Of a stretch of 64,000 nucleotides of DNA, positions 28,971 to 35,984 are shown piece by piece. How positions within the stretch are numbered: the stretch's first letter is position 1; each line of letters opens with the position of its first letter. Source of the DNA: a bacterium. GTDB taxonomy: Bacteria; Actinomycetota; Acidimicrobiia; Spongiisociales; ZC4RG35. The stretch lies in contig JAHEJW010000004.1 of assembly GCA_024638655.1 (NCBI GenBank), forward strand, positions 1 through 64,000. The letters run 5' to 3'. The notes under the pieces were generated by a model, which was given only the letters and a program-made list of their open reading frames with translations, did no database searches and had not been told where the DNA came from. The translations under genes were made by a program, and so were the position numbers.

Positions 28971-29744
28971 TCAGCTGGACGCATCGATTCGGTCGATCCG
29001 AAGATCTCCCGAAACCAGCTTCGCTCTGATCGTGGTGTGACGGGTCGTCGGCACCTTTTCCTGCGGCGCATCCGGAAGGTGGAGGTTTCCCGAGAGGAGG
29101 CTCGCGTCGAGATCGACGTTCGTGCCGGCGGGGATTCCGATTCTGATGTCTCCTGACATCGACTTCATGACCGCCTTGTCTCCGTAGAAGCGGTGAAGGT
29201 TGATATCGCCCGAGACGGTGTTGATGTTGAGCGCTGCACGAGCAGTCGCTATGTCCACCTGTCCGGAAGCCGAAGCGAGACCCACAGTGCCTTCGCAACT
29301 GCCGGTGACGTACAAGTCCCCCGAAGCAGTCTTGAGCCGGAGGGCTTTCTCGATGGTGCCGATTCTCGTGTCACCGGAAGCCGTCTTGATGACGGCCGAG
29401 GTCGCAGAGGTCAGCTCCACTTCACCGGAGGCGCTGTTGATCTCAACGTGTTCGAGAGGAATCTGACTCTCGACGCGGGCCGATATGGCAGAGATGACGG
29501 CATCGGTTCCGTCCGGAGCTTCCACCACCACGAAGGAGGAGCCGCGGGACAACCACGACGCGCTCTTGTCGGAGGAAACCACGATGAGATCGCCCCGCTG
29601 CTCCACGGTCAATTCAGGGTCTTGGGTCTCCACACTGACTTTGACCACCCCGGGTCGGCCTTTGACCAGCTCTATCCGCCCTGACTGGATCCGCACATCG
29701 AGCTCGGGACGGTCATCGACGGCGAACTCCTCTTGGATGTTCAC
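28971..29744 (-). CDS. DUF4097 beta-solenoid (toastrack-like) protein
   Basis: A 257-residue protein without signal peptide. After an N-terminal region (to about residue 85) it consists of short strands repeating every 17-20 residues around an SGD core: SASGEV, TASGDT, TASGDL, SASGQV, TVSGDI, SMSGDI, LLSGNL, LVSGDL. This is the DUF4097 right-handed beta-helix or toastrack fold, often in envelope-stress proteins. It overlaps by ATGA the ribbon-helix-helix gene upstream, so the two form an operon. Its biochemical role is unknown. Confidence 0.85.
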   Translation of the reverse strand: MNIQEEFAVDDRPELDVRIQSGRIELVKGRPGVVKVSVETQDPELTVEQRGDLIVVSSDKSASWLSRGSSFVVVEAPDGTDAVISAISARVESQIPLEHVEINSASGEVELTSATSAVIKTASGDTRIGTIEKALRLKTASGDLYVTGSCEGTVGLASASGQVDIATARAALNINTVSGDINLHRFYGDKAVMKSMSGDIRIGIPAGTNVDLDASLLSGNLHLPDAPQEKVPTTRHTTIRAKLVSGDLRIDRIDASS

Positions 29745-30196
29745 AATTCGATATTGGTCCGGTGACGGGTCATGCCACCCTTGCGGGGCTGTGCCTGTCC
29801 ACGCAGAGCTTCCACCACGAAGCTGTTGACCGAGTCGCCGGCATCAGATGCGGCATCGGCGATCAAGTCCTTGAGGTAGCCGGGCAGTCGCACCGTTATC
29901 CGTGCCTCATCGTCTTCGGCTCCTGGCGGGGGAGGGGGTGCGGGAGGGCCGGTTTGGTCCTCGACCACGGTCAACTCCGGATCCCCGTCGACCAGTCTGA
30001 TCTCTATCTTCTGACCGACTAGTTGGCTCGACACCTCGGTGGCAGCCATGTTCGCGACATCCATCAGCGACTGGCGAATGGCCGGTTTGAGCGCCTCCAG
30101 GAGGTGCCCGCCAAACTCGGCTGCCTCAGGGCCGGCCACACGCAGTTGATTCTCTACCGCAGTCTCGAAACCGAGGATGGTGTGCTCGAGCTGCAC
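29741..30196 (-). CDS. Ribbon-helix-helix protein with N-terminal dimer-like domain
   Basis: A 151-residue protein. Residues 1-80 form a mixed alpha/beta domain of no family I recognise; a Pro-rich linker (84-91) leads to a ribbon-helix-helix domain at about 98-132 (ARITVRLPGYLKDLI, then DSVNSFVVEAL), as in Arc, CopG and HicB proteins. Such domains bind tandem short repeats, and two TGATGTCA repeats 11 bases apart lie in its promoter, so autoregulation is likely. The GTG start has GGAGG 7 bases upstream and follows a 25-codon leader ORF. Confidence 0.75.
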   Translation of the reverse strand: MQLEHTILGFETAVENQLRVAGPEAAEFGGHLLEALKPAIRQSLMDVANMAATEVSSQLVGQKIEIRLVDGDPELTVVEDQTGPPAPPPPPGAEDDEARITVRLPGYLKDLIADAASDAGDSVNSFVVEALRGQAQPRKGGMTRHRTNIEL

Positions 30197-30197
30197 G

Positions 30198-30275
30198 TCA
30201 GGTCCTCCGAGTACGAGTCCTGATTCGCTGTTCGATCAGGGCCTCGACCGTGCTGGTCGTGGTGTGGAATAGCAT
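30198..30275 (-). CDS. 25-residue leader ORF before the RHH gene
   Basis: An ATG at 30275 opens 25 codons ending TGA at 30198, one base before the RHH start codon (TGA-C-GTG). The peptide starts MLFHTTTSTVEALIEQ and ends in a basic RTRTRRT tail; it has seven Thr and five Arg. A purine-rich GGAGAAGGAGACGG stretch precedes it, and the RHH ribosome binding site lies within its last codons, so translation of the two is probably coupled. It could be a regulatory leader or a real micropeptide. Confidence 0.5.
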   Translation of the reverse strand: MLFHTTTSTVEALIEQRIRTRTRRT

Positions 30276-30336
30276 CTTCCGTCTCCTTCTCCCTGGTCCC
30301 GGCAGTGCCAGCCGGTCACCGATTCCGACATCAGTG

Positions 30337-30355
30337 TGATGTCATAATGATGTCA
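30337..30355 (-). repeat. Tandem TGATGTCA operator-like repeats
   Basis: TGATGTCA occurs at 30337-30344 and again at 30348-30355, an 11-base period close to one helical turn, with an inverted seven-base copy (GACATCA) at 30327-30333. The repeats overlap the -10 and transcription start of the RHH operon. RHH proteins bind this kind of array. Confidence 0.65.
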
Positions 30356-30384
30356 CAATACAGTCATTGTGGCAGCGCTGTCAA
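30355..30384 (-). promoter_or_regulatory. Promoter of the RHH-DUF4097 operon
   Basis: On the minus strand, a perfect -35 TTGACA (30384-30379), an 18-base spacer, and -10 TATTGT (30360-30355). An inverted repeat TGTCACAAT-N6-ATTGTGGCA (30351-30374) covers the -10 and spacer. This gives a leader of about 70 bases before the 25-codon ORF. Confidence 0.65.
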
Positions 30385-30402
30385 GATCCTCTTCGTCACA
30401 CG

Positions 30403-30428
30403 GGAATTCGCACGGACATGCTCTAGTT
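30403..30428 (+). promoter_or_regulatory. SigR/SigH-type promoter of folE
   Basis: GGGAAT (30402-30407), exactly 18 bases, then GTT (30426-30428). This matches the known GGAAT-N18-GTT consensus of SigR/SigH. The predicted start is only a few bases before the folE ATG at 30439. Confidence 0.55.
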
Positions 30429-30438
30429 TTCTTCAGTA

Positions 30439-31014
30439 ATGAACTCCATAGACACGGGACGGATCGAGAAGGCTGTTCGCGAGATCATCGAGGCGATCGG
30501 GGAGGACCCGATGCGTGAGGGTCTCATCGAGACACCGGAGCGGGTGGCCCGTTTCTACGCCGAAGTCTTCCAGGGAATCCACGAGGACCCCGAACGGGTG
30601 GTCGACGCCTTCTTCGGCGAAGAGCACTACCAGGAGATCGTCATGGTGAAGGAGATTCCCTTCTACTCGATGTGTGAGCACCATTTCGTGCCCTTCCACG
30701 GTGAGGCCCATGTCGCCTACATGCCTGACGGCCGTGTCACCGGCCTTTCCAAACTGGCCCGCTTGGTCGAAGGCTTTGCCCGCCGACCCCAGATGCAGGA
30801 GCGGCTGACTGCCCAGGTCGCTGATTGCCTGGACAAGTCTCTTCGGCCTCTGGGGGTCCTGGTTGTCGTCGAGGCAGAACATCTCTGCATGTCGATGCGT
30901 GGAGTCAAGAAACCCGGAGCGCGGACTGTGACGTCGGCCGTGCGGGGGATCATGGAATCGAACTCGGCAACACGTTCCGAGGCGATGTCCCTCCTCTTCG
31001 GCACCACCCGCTAA
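30439..31014 (+). CDS. folE: GTP cyclohydrolase I
   Basis: Converts GTP to 7,8-dihydroneopterin triphosphate, the first step of folate synthesis. The zinc site is in [10 protein letters not shown] and [31 protein letters not shown] and the C-terminal TRSEAMSLL are typical. It is a full-length 191-residue enzyme, starting at ATG 30439. It opens a folate operon (folE, folP, phosphatase-like, folB, folK), though folP has its own short gap of only eight bases. The SigR-type promoter suggests stress induction. Confidence 0.97.
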   Translation: MNSIDTGRIEKAVREIIEAIGEDPMREGLIETPERVARFYAEVFQGIHEDPERVVDAFFGEEHYQEIVMVKEIPFYSMCEHHFVPFHGEAHVAYMPDGRVTGLSKLARLVEGFARRPQMQERLTAQVADCLDKSLRPLGVLVVVEAEHLCMSMRGVKKPGARTVTSAVRGIMESNSATRSEAMSLLFGTTR

Positions 31015-31022
31015 ACCCGGTC

Positions 31023-31877
31023 TTGGCCGGCTCCCTCACAAACACCTGGAAGCTGAGGACCAAGGAGCTCGATCTCTCGGCGGGGTTGCTGATGGGAGTG
31101 CTGAACGTGACACCCGACTCGTTCTCCGACGGTGGGCTTTTCGTCGACGAGACCGCAGCAATAACCAGGGGTCTGGAATTGGCATCGGATGGTGCGGCAA
31201 TCGTCGACATCGGTGGAGAGTCGACTCGCCCGGGCGCGGAGCCGATTCCCCCCGACGTGGAGCTGCGGCGCATCGTCCCGATCGTTGAGGCGCTTTCGGG
31301 AGAAGGCGTGGTGGTGAGCATCGACACCTACAAGCCCGTGGTTGCCGAAGCGGCCCTGGTCCGAGGCGCTGAGATCGTCAACGACGTGACTGGAGCCGCC
31401 GCTCCGGGGATGGCCGAACTGGTGGCCGCTGCGGGAGCGGGGCTTGTTCTCATGCATATGCGGGGTAGCCCGGTGACGATGCAAGACAACCCGCACTACG
31501 AAGACGTGGTCACCGAAGTAGAGGAGTATCTCCTGCGTCGACTCGACACCGTCACCGCAATCGGTGTCGACCGAGAGCGAGTGGCGCTGGATCCTGGAAT
31601 GGGGTTCGGCAAGACCCTCGATCACAACCTCGAGCTCCTGCGCAACTTGGGGAGGCTGGCAAGGCACGCTCCTCTCGTGCTCGGGACGTCGCGAAAGGGG
31701 TTTCTGGGTCGTATCACGGGGATCGAGCATGCTGCGGACCGCGACCTGGCGACCGCCGTCACGACAGCCCTCGGTTTTGTCAATGGCGCAAGGGTTTTTC
31801 GCGTTCACGACGTGTCGTCTTCCCGGCAGGCTCTGAGTGTGGCGAACGCTATGGTGACGGCGAAAGAACCGGACTAG
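31023..31877 (+). CDS. folP: Dihydropteroate synthase
   Basis: Joins p-aminobenzoate to the pterin diphosphate. The first signature is GVLNVTPDSFSDGG, the second DIGGESTRPGA; SIDTYKP, HMRGSPVTMQ, DPGMGFGKT and GTSRKGFLG follow, all catalytic or ligand loops. The start is uncertain: TTG 31023 gives 284 residues and sits eight bases after folE; the frame is open into folE without family likeness. Sulfonamides act on this enzyme family. Confidence 0.94.
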   Translation: MAGSLTNTWKLRTKELDLSAGLLMGVLNVTPDSFSDGGLFVDETAAITRGLELASDGAAIVDIGGESTRPGAEPIPPDVELRRIVPIVEALSGEGVVVSIDTYKPVVAEAALVRGAEIVNDVTGAAAPGMAELVAAAGAGLVLMHMRGSPVTMQDNPHYEDVVTEVEEYLLRRLDTVTAIGVDRERVALDPGMGFGKTLDHNLELLRNLGRLARHAPLVLGTSRKGFLGRITGIEHAADRDLATAVTTALGFVNGARVFRVHDVSSSRQALSVANAMVTAKEPD

Positions 31878-31889
31878 GACGAGCCTCAG

Positions 31890-32381
31890 ATGGGAAAGAT
31901 GGTCGCGGGCTTGAAGCCGCGCGGATATACGTGGGTCATCAGCGACCGCCTCGCCGTCTCCGACCGGGTTGGGGGCTCTGGGTTCCAGCATCGGCGAGTT
32001 CGTCGCGAGGAAGAGATCACCTGGCTGGTCGAAGAAGCAGGGATCAACACCATCGTTTCCATGTTGGCCGGGAATCAGAACCTCGCCGCATATCGTCAGG
32101 CGGGCATCGCCACTTATTCGGTGCCCGTCGCCACCGACGTCGAACATGAAGACGTCATCAGACTTCACAAGACACTGGACAAAGCTCTAGCCCGCAATCA
32201 CGCCAAAGTCCTGGTACATCGCGAGGTCGTTGATGACGCCGTTGGAGGTCTGGTCGGGGGATACCTCGTCGCCTCGGGCATGGTCGACGACCCGATCCTG
32301 GCTCTTGCAGTGATCCAGCAGATCTTGGGCCGTCCGCTCGGGCCGGAGGGCAGGTCCCTCTTTCCCCCCTCGCAGCCCTGA
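31890..32381 (+). CDS. Degenerate dual-specificity phosphatase-like protein
   Basis: A 163-residue protein with the general layout of small tyrosine/dual-specificity phosphatases: WVISDRLAVS, a WLVEEAGINTIVSML strand-helix, YSVPVATDVEHED, and a loop KVLVHREVVDDAVGGLVGGYL. The last should be the HCxxGxxR active-site loop, but Cys is replaced by Arg (R111) and the catalytic Arg is missing, so it should not be an active Cys phosphatase. It sits inside the folate operon. It could be a binding or scaffold protein, or I may be over-reading a remote likeness. Confidence 0.5.
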   Translation: MGKMVAGLKPRGYTWVISDRLAVSDRVGGSGFQHRRVRREEEITWLVEEAGINTIVSMLAGNQNLAAYRQAGIATYSVPVATDVEHEDVIRLHKTLDKALARNHAKVLVHREVVDDAVGGLVGGYLVASGMVDDPILALAVIQQILGRPLGPEGRSLFPPSQP

Positions 32382-32388
32382 GGCAAAG

Positions 32389-32748
32389 GTGCCAGATCAC
32401 ATTCATCTCTCGGGCATCGAGGTTCTGGCGAAGCATGGCGTTCTCGACTCCGAGCAGAAGACCGCACAGATCTTCAGAGTGGACGTGCAGGCAGTCCTGG
32501 ACCTCTCTCCGGCCGGGTCGACCGATGACCTGGAGGAAACCATCGACTATGGCGCCCTGGCCACAGAGGTCCGGGAGGTTGTCGGGTCCGAGTCACATGC
32601 GCTCATCGAGCGCGTTGCGACGAGGGTTGCCGAGACCGTCCTCTCTCACGAGAAGGTGGAGCATGTCACCGTCACGGTGCACAAGCCCAACGCGCCCGTC
32701 GACGTCGCTCTGGACGACATCTCGGTGACGATCTCCAGGGGCCGTTGA
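32389..32748 (+). CDS. folB: Dihydroneopterin aldolase
   Basis: A 119-residue enzyme that splits dihydroneopterin to hydroxymethyl-dihydropterin and glycolaldehyde. LSGIEVLAKHGVLDSE, the YGALATEV segment, the LIERVATRVAE helix and VTVHKPNAPV are family hallmarks. Start is GTG 32389, 8 bases after the previous stop; end overlaps folK in a TTGA arrangement. Confidence 0.94.
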   Translation: MPDHIHLSGIEVLAKHGVLDSEQKTAQIFRVDVQAVLDLSPAGSTDDLEETIDYGALATEVREVVGSESHALIERVATRVAETVLSHEKVEHVTVTVHKPNAPVDVALDDISVTISRGR

Positions 32749-33695
32749 CCAGGTTCGCCCTGGGCATCGGTTCCAACGAGGGCGATCGCCTGGGCCATCT
32801 CCGGGCTGCTCTCCAGGAGCTCGATGCGAACCTGGATCTTGTCGAGGTTTCCTCGCTCTACGAGAGCGAGCCGGTGGGAGGGCCAGAGCAAGGCCCGTTT
32901 CTCAACGCAGTCGTTGTCGCGGATACCGATCTGAGCCCTCACGAGCTGCTGGCTCTTCTCCACCGCATCGAGTCTGATGCGGGCAGAAAGAGGGTGAAAC
33001 GCTGGGGTCCGAGAACCCTCGACCTGGACATAATCGCCAGCGATGGTCCCGAAGTGACGAGCCAGGATCTCGTCATACCCCACCCACGAGCCACCGAGCG
33101 GGAGTTCGTGTTGAGGCCGTTGACCGAGGTCTGGCCCGCTGTCGACCTGAGCCGGCGAACCGCCGCGGAAGCACTCCGATCGGTTGGTGATCAGGGCGTG
33201 GACCTCTTGCGAAGACAATGGCGTGACGACTCCGACCGTTGGGTCGGCTGGGTTCTCGTCTCGATCCAGATGGTCTGGTTCGTCGCCATCGCGCTGGCTT
33301 TCGCCCGAGATGGAAGCCTTCCGGCTCAGCCAGTGCGATTCACGCACATACTTGGTGGTGCCGCGGCTTTCGCCGGCCTGTTCCTTGCTTTCTGGGCATC
33401 ACGAAGACTGGGGCCGGCTTTGACTGCAGTCCCCGAGCCGGTCACCGGGTCACGACTCGTCGAGACGGGGCCTTATGCGCTCGCTAGACACCCGATCTAC
33501 GGGGGCATCGTCATCTTCCTGGCAGGGACGGCTCTGTTCCTCGACAGCGTGCTTGGTTTGGTTCTGGTCGTGGGGCTCGCAGTCTTCTTCCTTTTCAAGT
33601 CCAGCTACGAGGAGCGTCGGCTCCGGGCCAGATATGCCGAGTATCTGGCGTACAGGCAACGGGTGAAACAAAGACTGATTCCTTTTTTGATCTGA
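32745..33695 (+). CDS. folK: FolK fused to a membrane ICMT/PEMT-type methyltransferase
   Basis: A continuous 316-residue protein. Residues 1-155 are HPPK, which adds diphosphate to hydroxymethyl-dihydropterin (ALGIGSNEGDRLGHL, YESEPVGGPEQGPFLN, RWGPRTLDLDII, IPHPRATEREFVLRPL). Residues 165-316 are a membrane domain with about four hydrophobic segments and the methyltransferase motifs GPYALARHPIYGG (242-254) and SSYEERRLRARYAEYLAYRQ (286-305), typical of isoprenylcysteine or phospholipid methyltransferases. No internal stop or frame change is visible. The start is a TTG in a TTGA overlap with folB. The join would tether a folate enzyme to the membrane. Confidence 0.85.
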   Translation: MTRFALGIGSNEGDRLGHLRAALQELDANLDLVEVSSLYESEPVGGPEQGPFLNAVVVADTDLSPHELLALLHRIESDAGRKRVKRWGPRTLDLDIIASDGPEVTSQDLVIPHPRATEREFVLRPLTEVWPAVDLSRRTAAEALRSVGDQGVDLLRRQWRDDSDRWVGWVLVSIQMVWFVAIALAFARDGSLPAQPVRFTHILGGAAAFAGLFLAFWASRRLGPALTAVPEPVTGSRLVETGPYALARHPIYGGIVIFLAGTALFLDSVLGLVLVVGLAVFFLFKSSYEERRLRARYAEYLAYRQRVKQRLIPFLI

Positions 33696-33707
33696 GGCGA
33701 AAGACCC

Positions 33708-33738
33708 TTGACGAACCCGTGGGGCACCGTGCTAGGTT
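33708..33738 (+). promoter_or_regulatory. Promoter before the basic 110-residue protein
   Basis: TTGACG and TAGGTT are 19 bases apart, with TGC immediately before the -10 (extended type). A short ATG frame begins 6 bases after the -10. Confidence 0.45.
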
Positions 33739-33744
33739 CGATAC

Positions 33745-33771
33745 ATGGCGGCAGCCCGCGGTCCACCGTGA
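33745..33771 (+). CDS. Possible 8-residue leaderless leader peptide
   Basis: ATG lies 6 bases after the TAGGTT box, the spacing of the leaderless starts in this window, and opens MAAARGPP before TGA. A strong AGGAGGT for the main gene follows 32 bases later. The terminal Pro-Pro could slow release. It may equally be chance. Confidence 0.25.
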   Translation: MAAARGPP

Positions 33772-33818
33772 GCCCTCCTCAGACGAATCGACTGAACAGT
33801 CTCAGGAGGTATCACTAG

Positions 33819-34151
33819 ATGGCAAGACGGTCTCGAGAGCATCGCCAGGCAATCCCGGGATACGACGAGAGTCGCCCATCACGACACGAGCGCAAGAAGC
33901 AGCACCGTGCCACCCGCCACGCCACAAACCAGATCTTGAACACGGTTGAGGACCCCGAAGAGGTGGTTCTCCCCGAGGAGAGACGCACCCGAAGCGACGA
34001 GCCCACCAATGGGCAGAGAGAGCCCACGAAGAAGCGGTTCAAGGTATGGAAGACGAAGTTCTGGAAACGCCGGGATGAGTACCGCTCTCGTAAGGCCGAA
34101 CTGGATTCCCAATGGCCTGTGATAGTCAACGAGCAGTTGGAGGAGGAGTAG
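33819..34151 (+). CDS. Highly charged basic protein of unknown function
   Basis: A 110-residue hydrophilic protein rich in Arg, Lys and Glu (EHRQAIPGYDESRPSRHERK, later TKKRFKVWKTKFWKRRDEYR). No signal peptide, membrane helix or cysteine. It could be a nucleic-acid or ribosome associated protein, but there is no family I recognise. The start is strongly supported by AGGAGGT at 33804-33810, eight bases before ATG. It appears to be a single gene with its own promoter. Confidence 0.7.
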   Translation: MARRSREHRQAIPGYDESRPSRHERKKQHRATRHATNQILNTVEDPEEVVLPEERRTRSDEPTNGQREPTKKRFKVWKTKFWKRRDEYRSRKAELDSQWPVIVNEQLEEE

Positions 34152-34211
34152 CGCCCGACTCGACGGGCTGATTCGGAAGGCTCGCGGACCAGGCCCGCGG
34201 GGATCGCTGAG

Positions 34212-34217
34212 TAGCCT
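34212..34217 (+). promoter_or_regulatory. -10 box TAGCCT of a leaderless promoter
   Basis: TAGCCT, then 7 bases, then the GTG start at 34225; identical hexamer and spacing to 6524 and 14881. Confidence 0.5.
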
Positions 34218-34224
34218 CGGCGCC

Positions 34225-35034
34225 GTGTCGAGCCCAGCTTCAATCAGACTGGTCATCGTGGGTCCTGGCCGCGCCGGAGGCTCGATGGCAATTGCGGCCA
34301 CCAGAGCAGGTCATGAGATCGTCGGTGTCCTCGCGAGGACTCCCGGACATGGTTACGGCCCCGAACTGTCCTGGTCAGAGGACCTCCCAGAAGCCGACAT
34401 CGTCCTGATCGCCGTGAAAGACGATGCCATCGCCGAAGTGGCAGATCGTCTCGCCGGAAAGCTCGCCGCAGTGGGCGTTGTCGCCCACATGTCCGGCTTT
34501 GTTCCCGTCACCGCACTCAGGCCGATCCAGGCGGCCGGCGCCGCTGTCGGAGGCTTTCACCCTCTGCAGTCCATGCCCGATCCCGAGAGTGGTGCGATGG
34601 CGTTGGCCGGTGCACATGTGGGAATCGGCGGTGATCCCCTGGCGGTCGATGCGCTCACACATCTGGCTGATTCCTTGGGTCTTAAGGCCTTCTCGCTGAC
34701 CGACCACGCTCGACCCGCCTATCACGCAGCGGCCGCTGCGGCGGCGAACTTCGTGGTGGCTTCGCTCGCCGTCTCTGCCGATCTGTTCTCCGCTGCAGAC
34801 GTGGATCCGGCGGTGGCTGAGCCCCTGGTGCGAAGGGTCGTCGACAATGTCTTCGAGAAGGGAGCTGCCGCATCGCTCACCGGTCCTATCGCACGCGGCG
34901 ACGTCGATACGGTGATCGGGCATCTGACCGTCGCGCGGGACGTCTCCGAGGCAGTTGGACGTCAGTTCAGCCTCATGTCGGAGGCGACGGCTATTCGCGC
35001 CGGGCGCGAGCAGGATCTCAAGAAGTGGAAGTAG
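34225..35034 (+). CDS. Rossmann-DUF2520 protein, possible ketopantoate reductase-like enzyme
   Basis: A 269-residue protein with an N-terminal NAD(P)-binding Rossmann fold (LVIVGPGRAGGSMAIAATRAG, VLIAVKDDAI, VVAHMSGF) and a C-terminal helical DUF2520 domain (YHAAAAAAANFVVASLAVS). The fold is related to 6-phosphogluconate and ketopantoate reductases. It overlaps panC by ten bases, as Rv3603c precedes panC in M. tuberculosis, so a step in pantothenate synthesis is a reasonable inference; no separate panE is visible. Start GTG 34225 is supported by the TAGCCT box. Confidence 0.85.
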   Translation: MSSPASIRLVIVGPGRAGGSMAIAATRAGHEIVGVLARTPGHGYGPELSWSEDLPEADIVLIAVKDDAIAEVADRLAGKLAAVGVVAHMSGFVPVTALRPIQAAGAAVGGFHPLQSMPDPESGAMALAGAHVGIGGDPLAVDALTHLADSLGLKAFSLTDHARPAYHAAAAAAANFVVASLAVSADLFSAADVDPAVAEPLVRRVVDNVFEKGAAASLTGPIARGDVDTVIGHLTVARDVSEAVGRQFSLMSEATAIRAGREQDLKKWK

Positions 35035-35930
35035 CAAGATCCTTCGCCCGGGCCCGGAACAGATATGAAGGAACAGTAGGCCTCCTACCCACGCTCGGTT
35101 TCTTCCACGAGGGTCATCTCGCTCTCATGGACCTCCTCCGTGAGGAGTGCGAAACCCTTGTCGTCTCTCTGTTCGTGAACCCGACACAGTTCAACGACGA
35201 GAAGGACTTCGCGGCATATCCGAGGGATGAGGACAGAGATGCGGCCCTCGCCGTCGAGCACTCCGTCGACATCCTCTTCGCCCCTCCGGTCGAAGAGGTC
35301 TACAGAGAGGTCTCCCAAACGACGGTCGAGGTGACCGGTGTGACCGACGAGATGGAAGGACGACACCGACCAGGCCACTTCGTCGGAGTTGCCACTGTGG
35401 TGGCCAAGCTGTTCGCCGGGCTGCAACCAGATATCGCCATGTTTGGACGAAAGGACGCTCAGCAACTCGCGGTCCTGCGGGCCATGGTCAACGATTTGAG
35501 GTTTCCGATCGAGATCCTCGAGGCTCCTGTCGTCAGGGAGCCAGACGGTTTGGCCCTCTCGAGCAGGAACGTGAGGATGGACCGGCGGGAGCGAGAAGAT
35601 GCCCTGGCCATAAGTAGGGGCCTGTTTCAAGCAGCCGAACAGGTGGATGCCGGGGAGCGAAGGGCCGATCGTCTCGAGTCGACGGTCGAACGCTCTGTCA
35701 AGCGGCTCGACATCGACTACGTGAAACTCGCCTCGCAAGCCACCATGAAGCCCATCACGTCCTTGGATCAGCCTGCGGTGCTCGCCGTGGCGGCCACAGT
35801 TGGAAACGTGCGTCTCATCGACAATGTCGCATTCGATTTCGAATCGGAGAGGCCGGTACCCGATCGCGGGATCCTTCTCGATGAGCCGAGCCGACTCACC
35901 ACACACCTCGCAGATGATGGCGCCACCTGA
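35025..35930 (+). CDS. panC: Pantothenate synthetase
   Basis: Joins pantoate and beta-alanine with ATP. It has LLPTLGFFHEGHLALM (normally PTMGxLHxGH, here with Met to Leu and Leu to Phe changes), FVNPTQFNDEKDFAAYPR, the GRHRPGHFVGVATVV loop, FGRKDAQQLAV and LALSSRN. Length 301 is normal. The GTG at 35025 starts inside the DUF2520 gene. panD is not found next to it. Confidence 0.93.
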   Translation: MEVARSFARARNRYEGTVGLLPTLGFFHEGHLALMDLLREECETLVVSLFVNPTQFNDEKDFAAYPRDEDRDAALAVEHSVDILFAPPVEEVYREVSQTTVEVTGVTDEMEGRHRPGHFVGVATVVAKLFAGLQPDIAMFGRKDAQQLAVLRAMVNDLRFPIEILEAPVVREPDGLALSSRNVRMDRREREDALAISRGLFQAAEQVDAGERRADRLESTVERSVKRLDIDYVKLASQATMKPITSLDQPAVLAVAATVGNVRLIDNVAFDFESERPVPDRGILLDEPSRLTTHLADDGAT

Positions 35931-35984
35931 GAGCCGGACGACTTCGGGTCAGACCTTGCCTCCTGCCAAGATCTCTCTCCGAAG

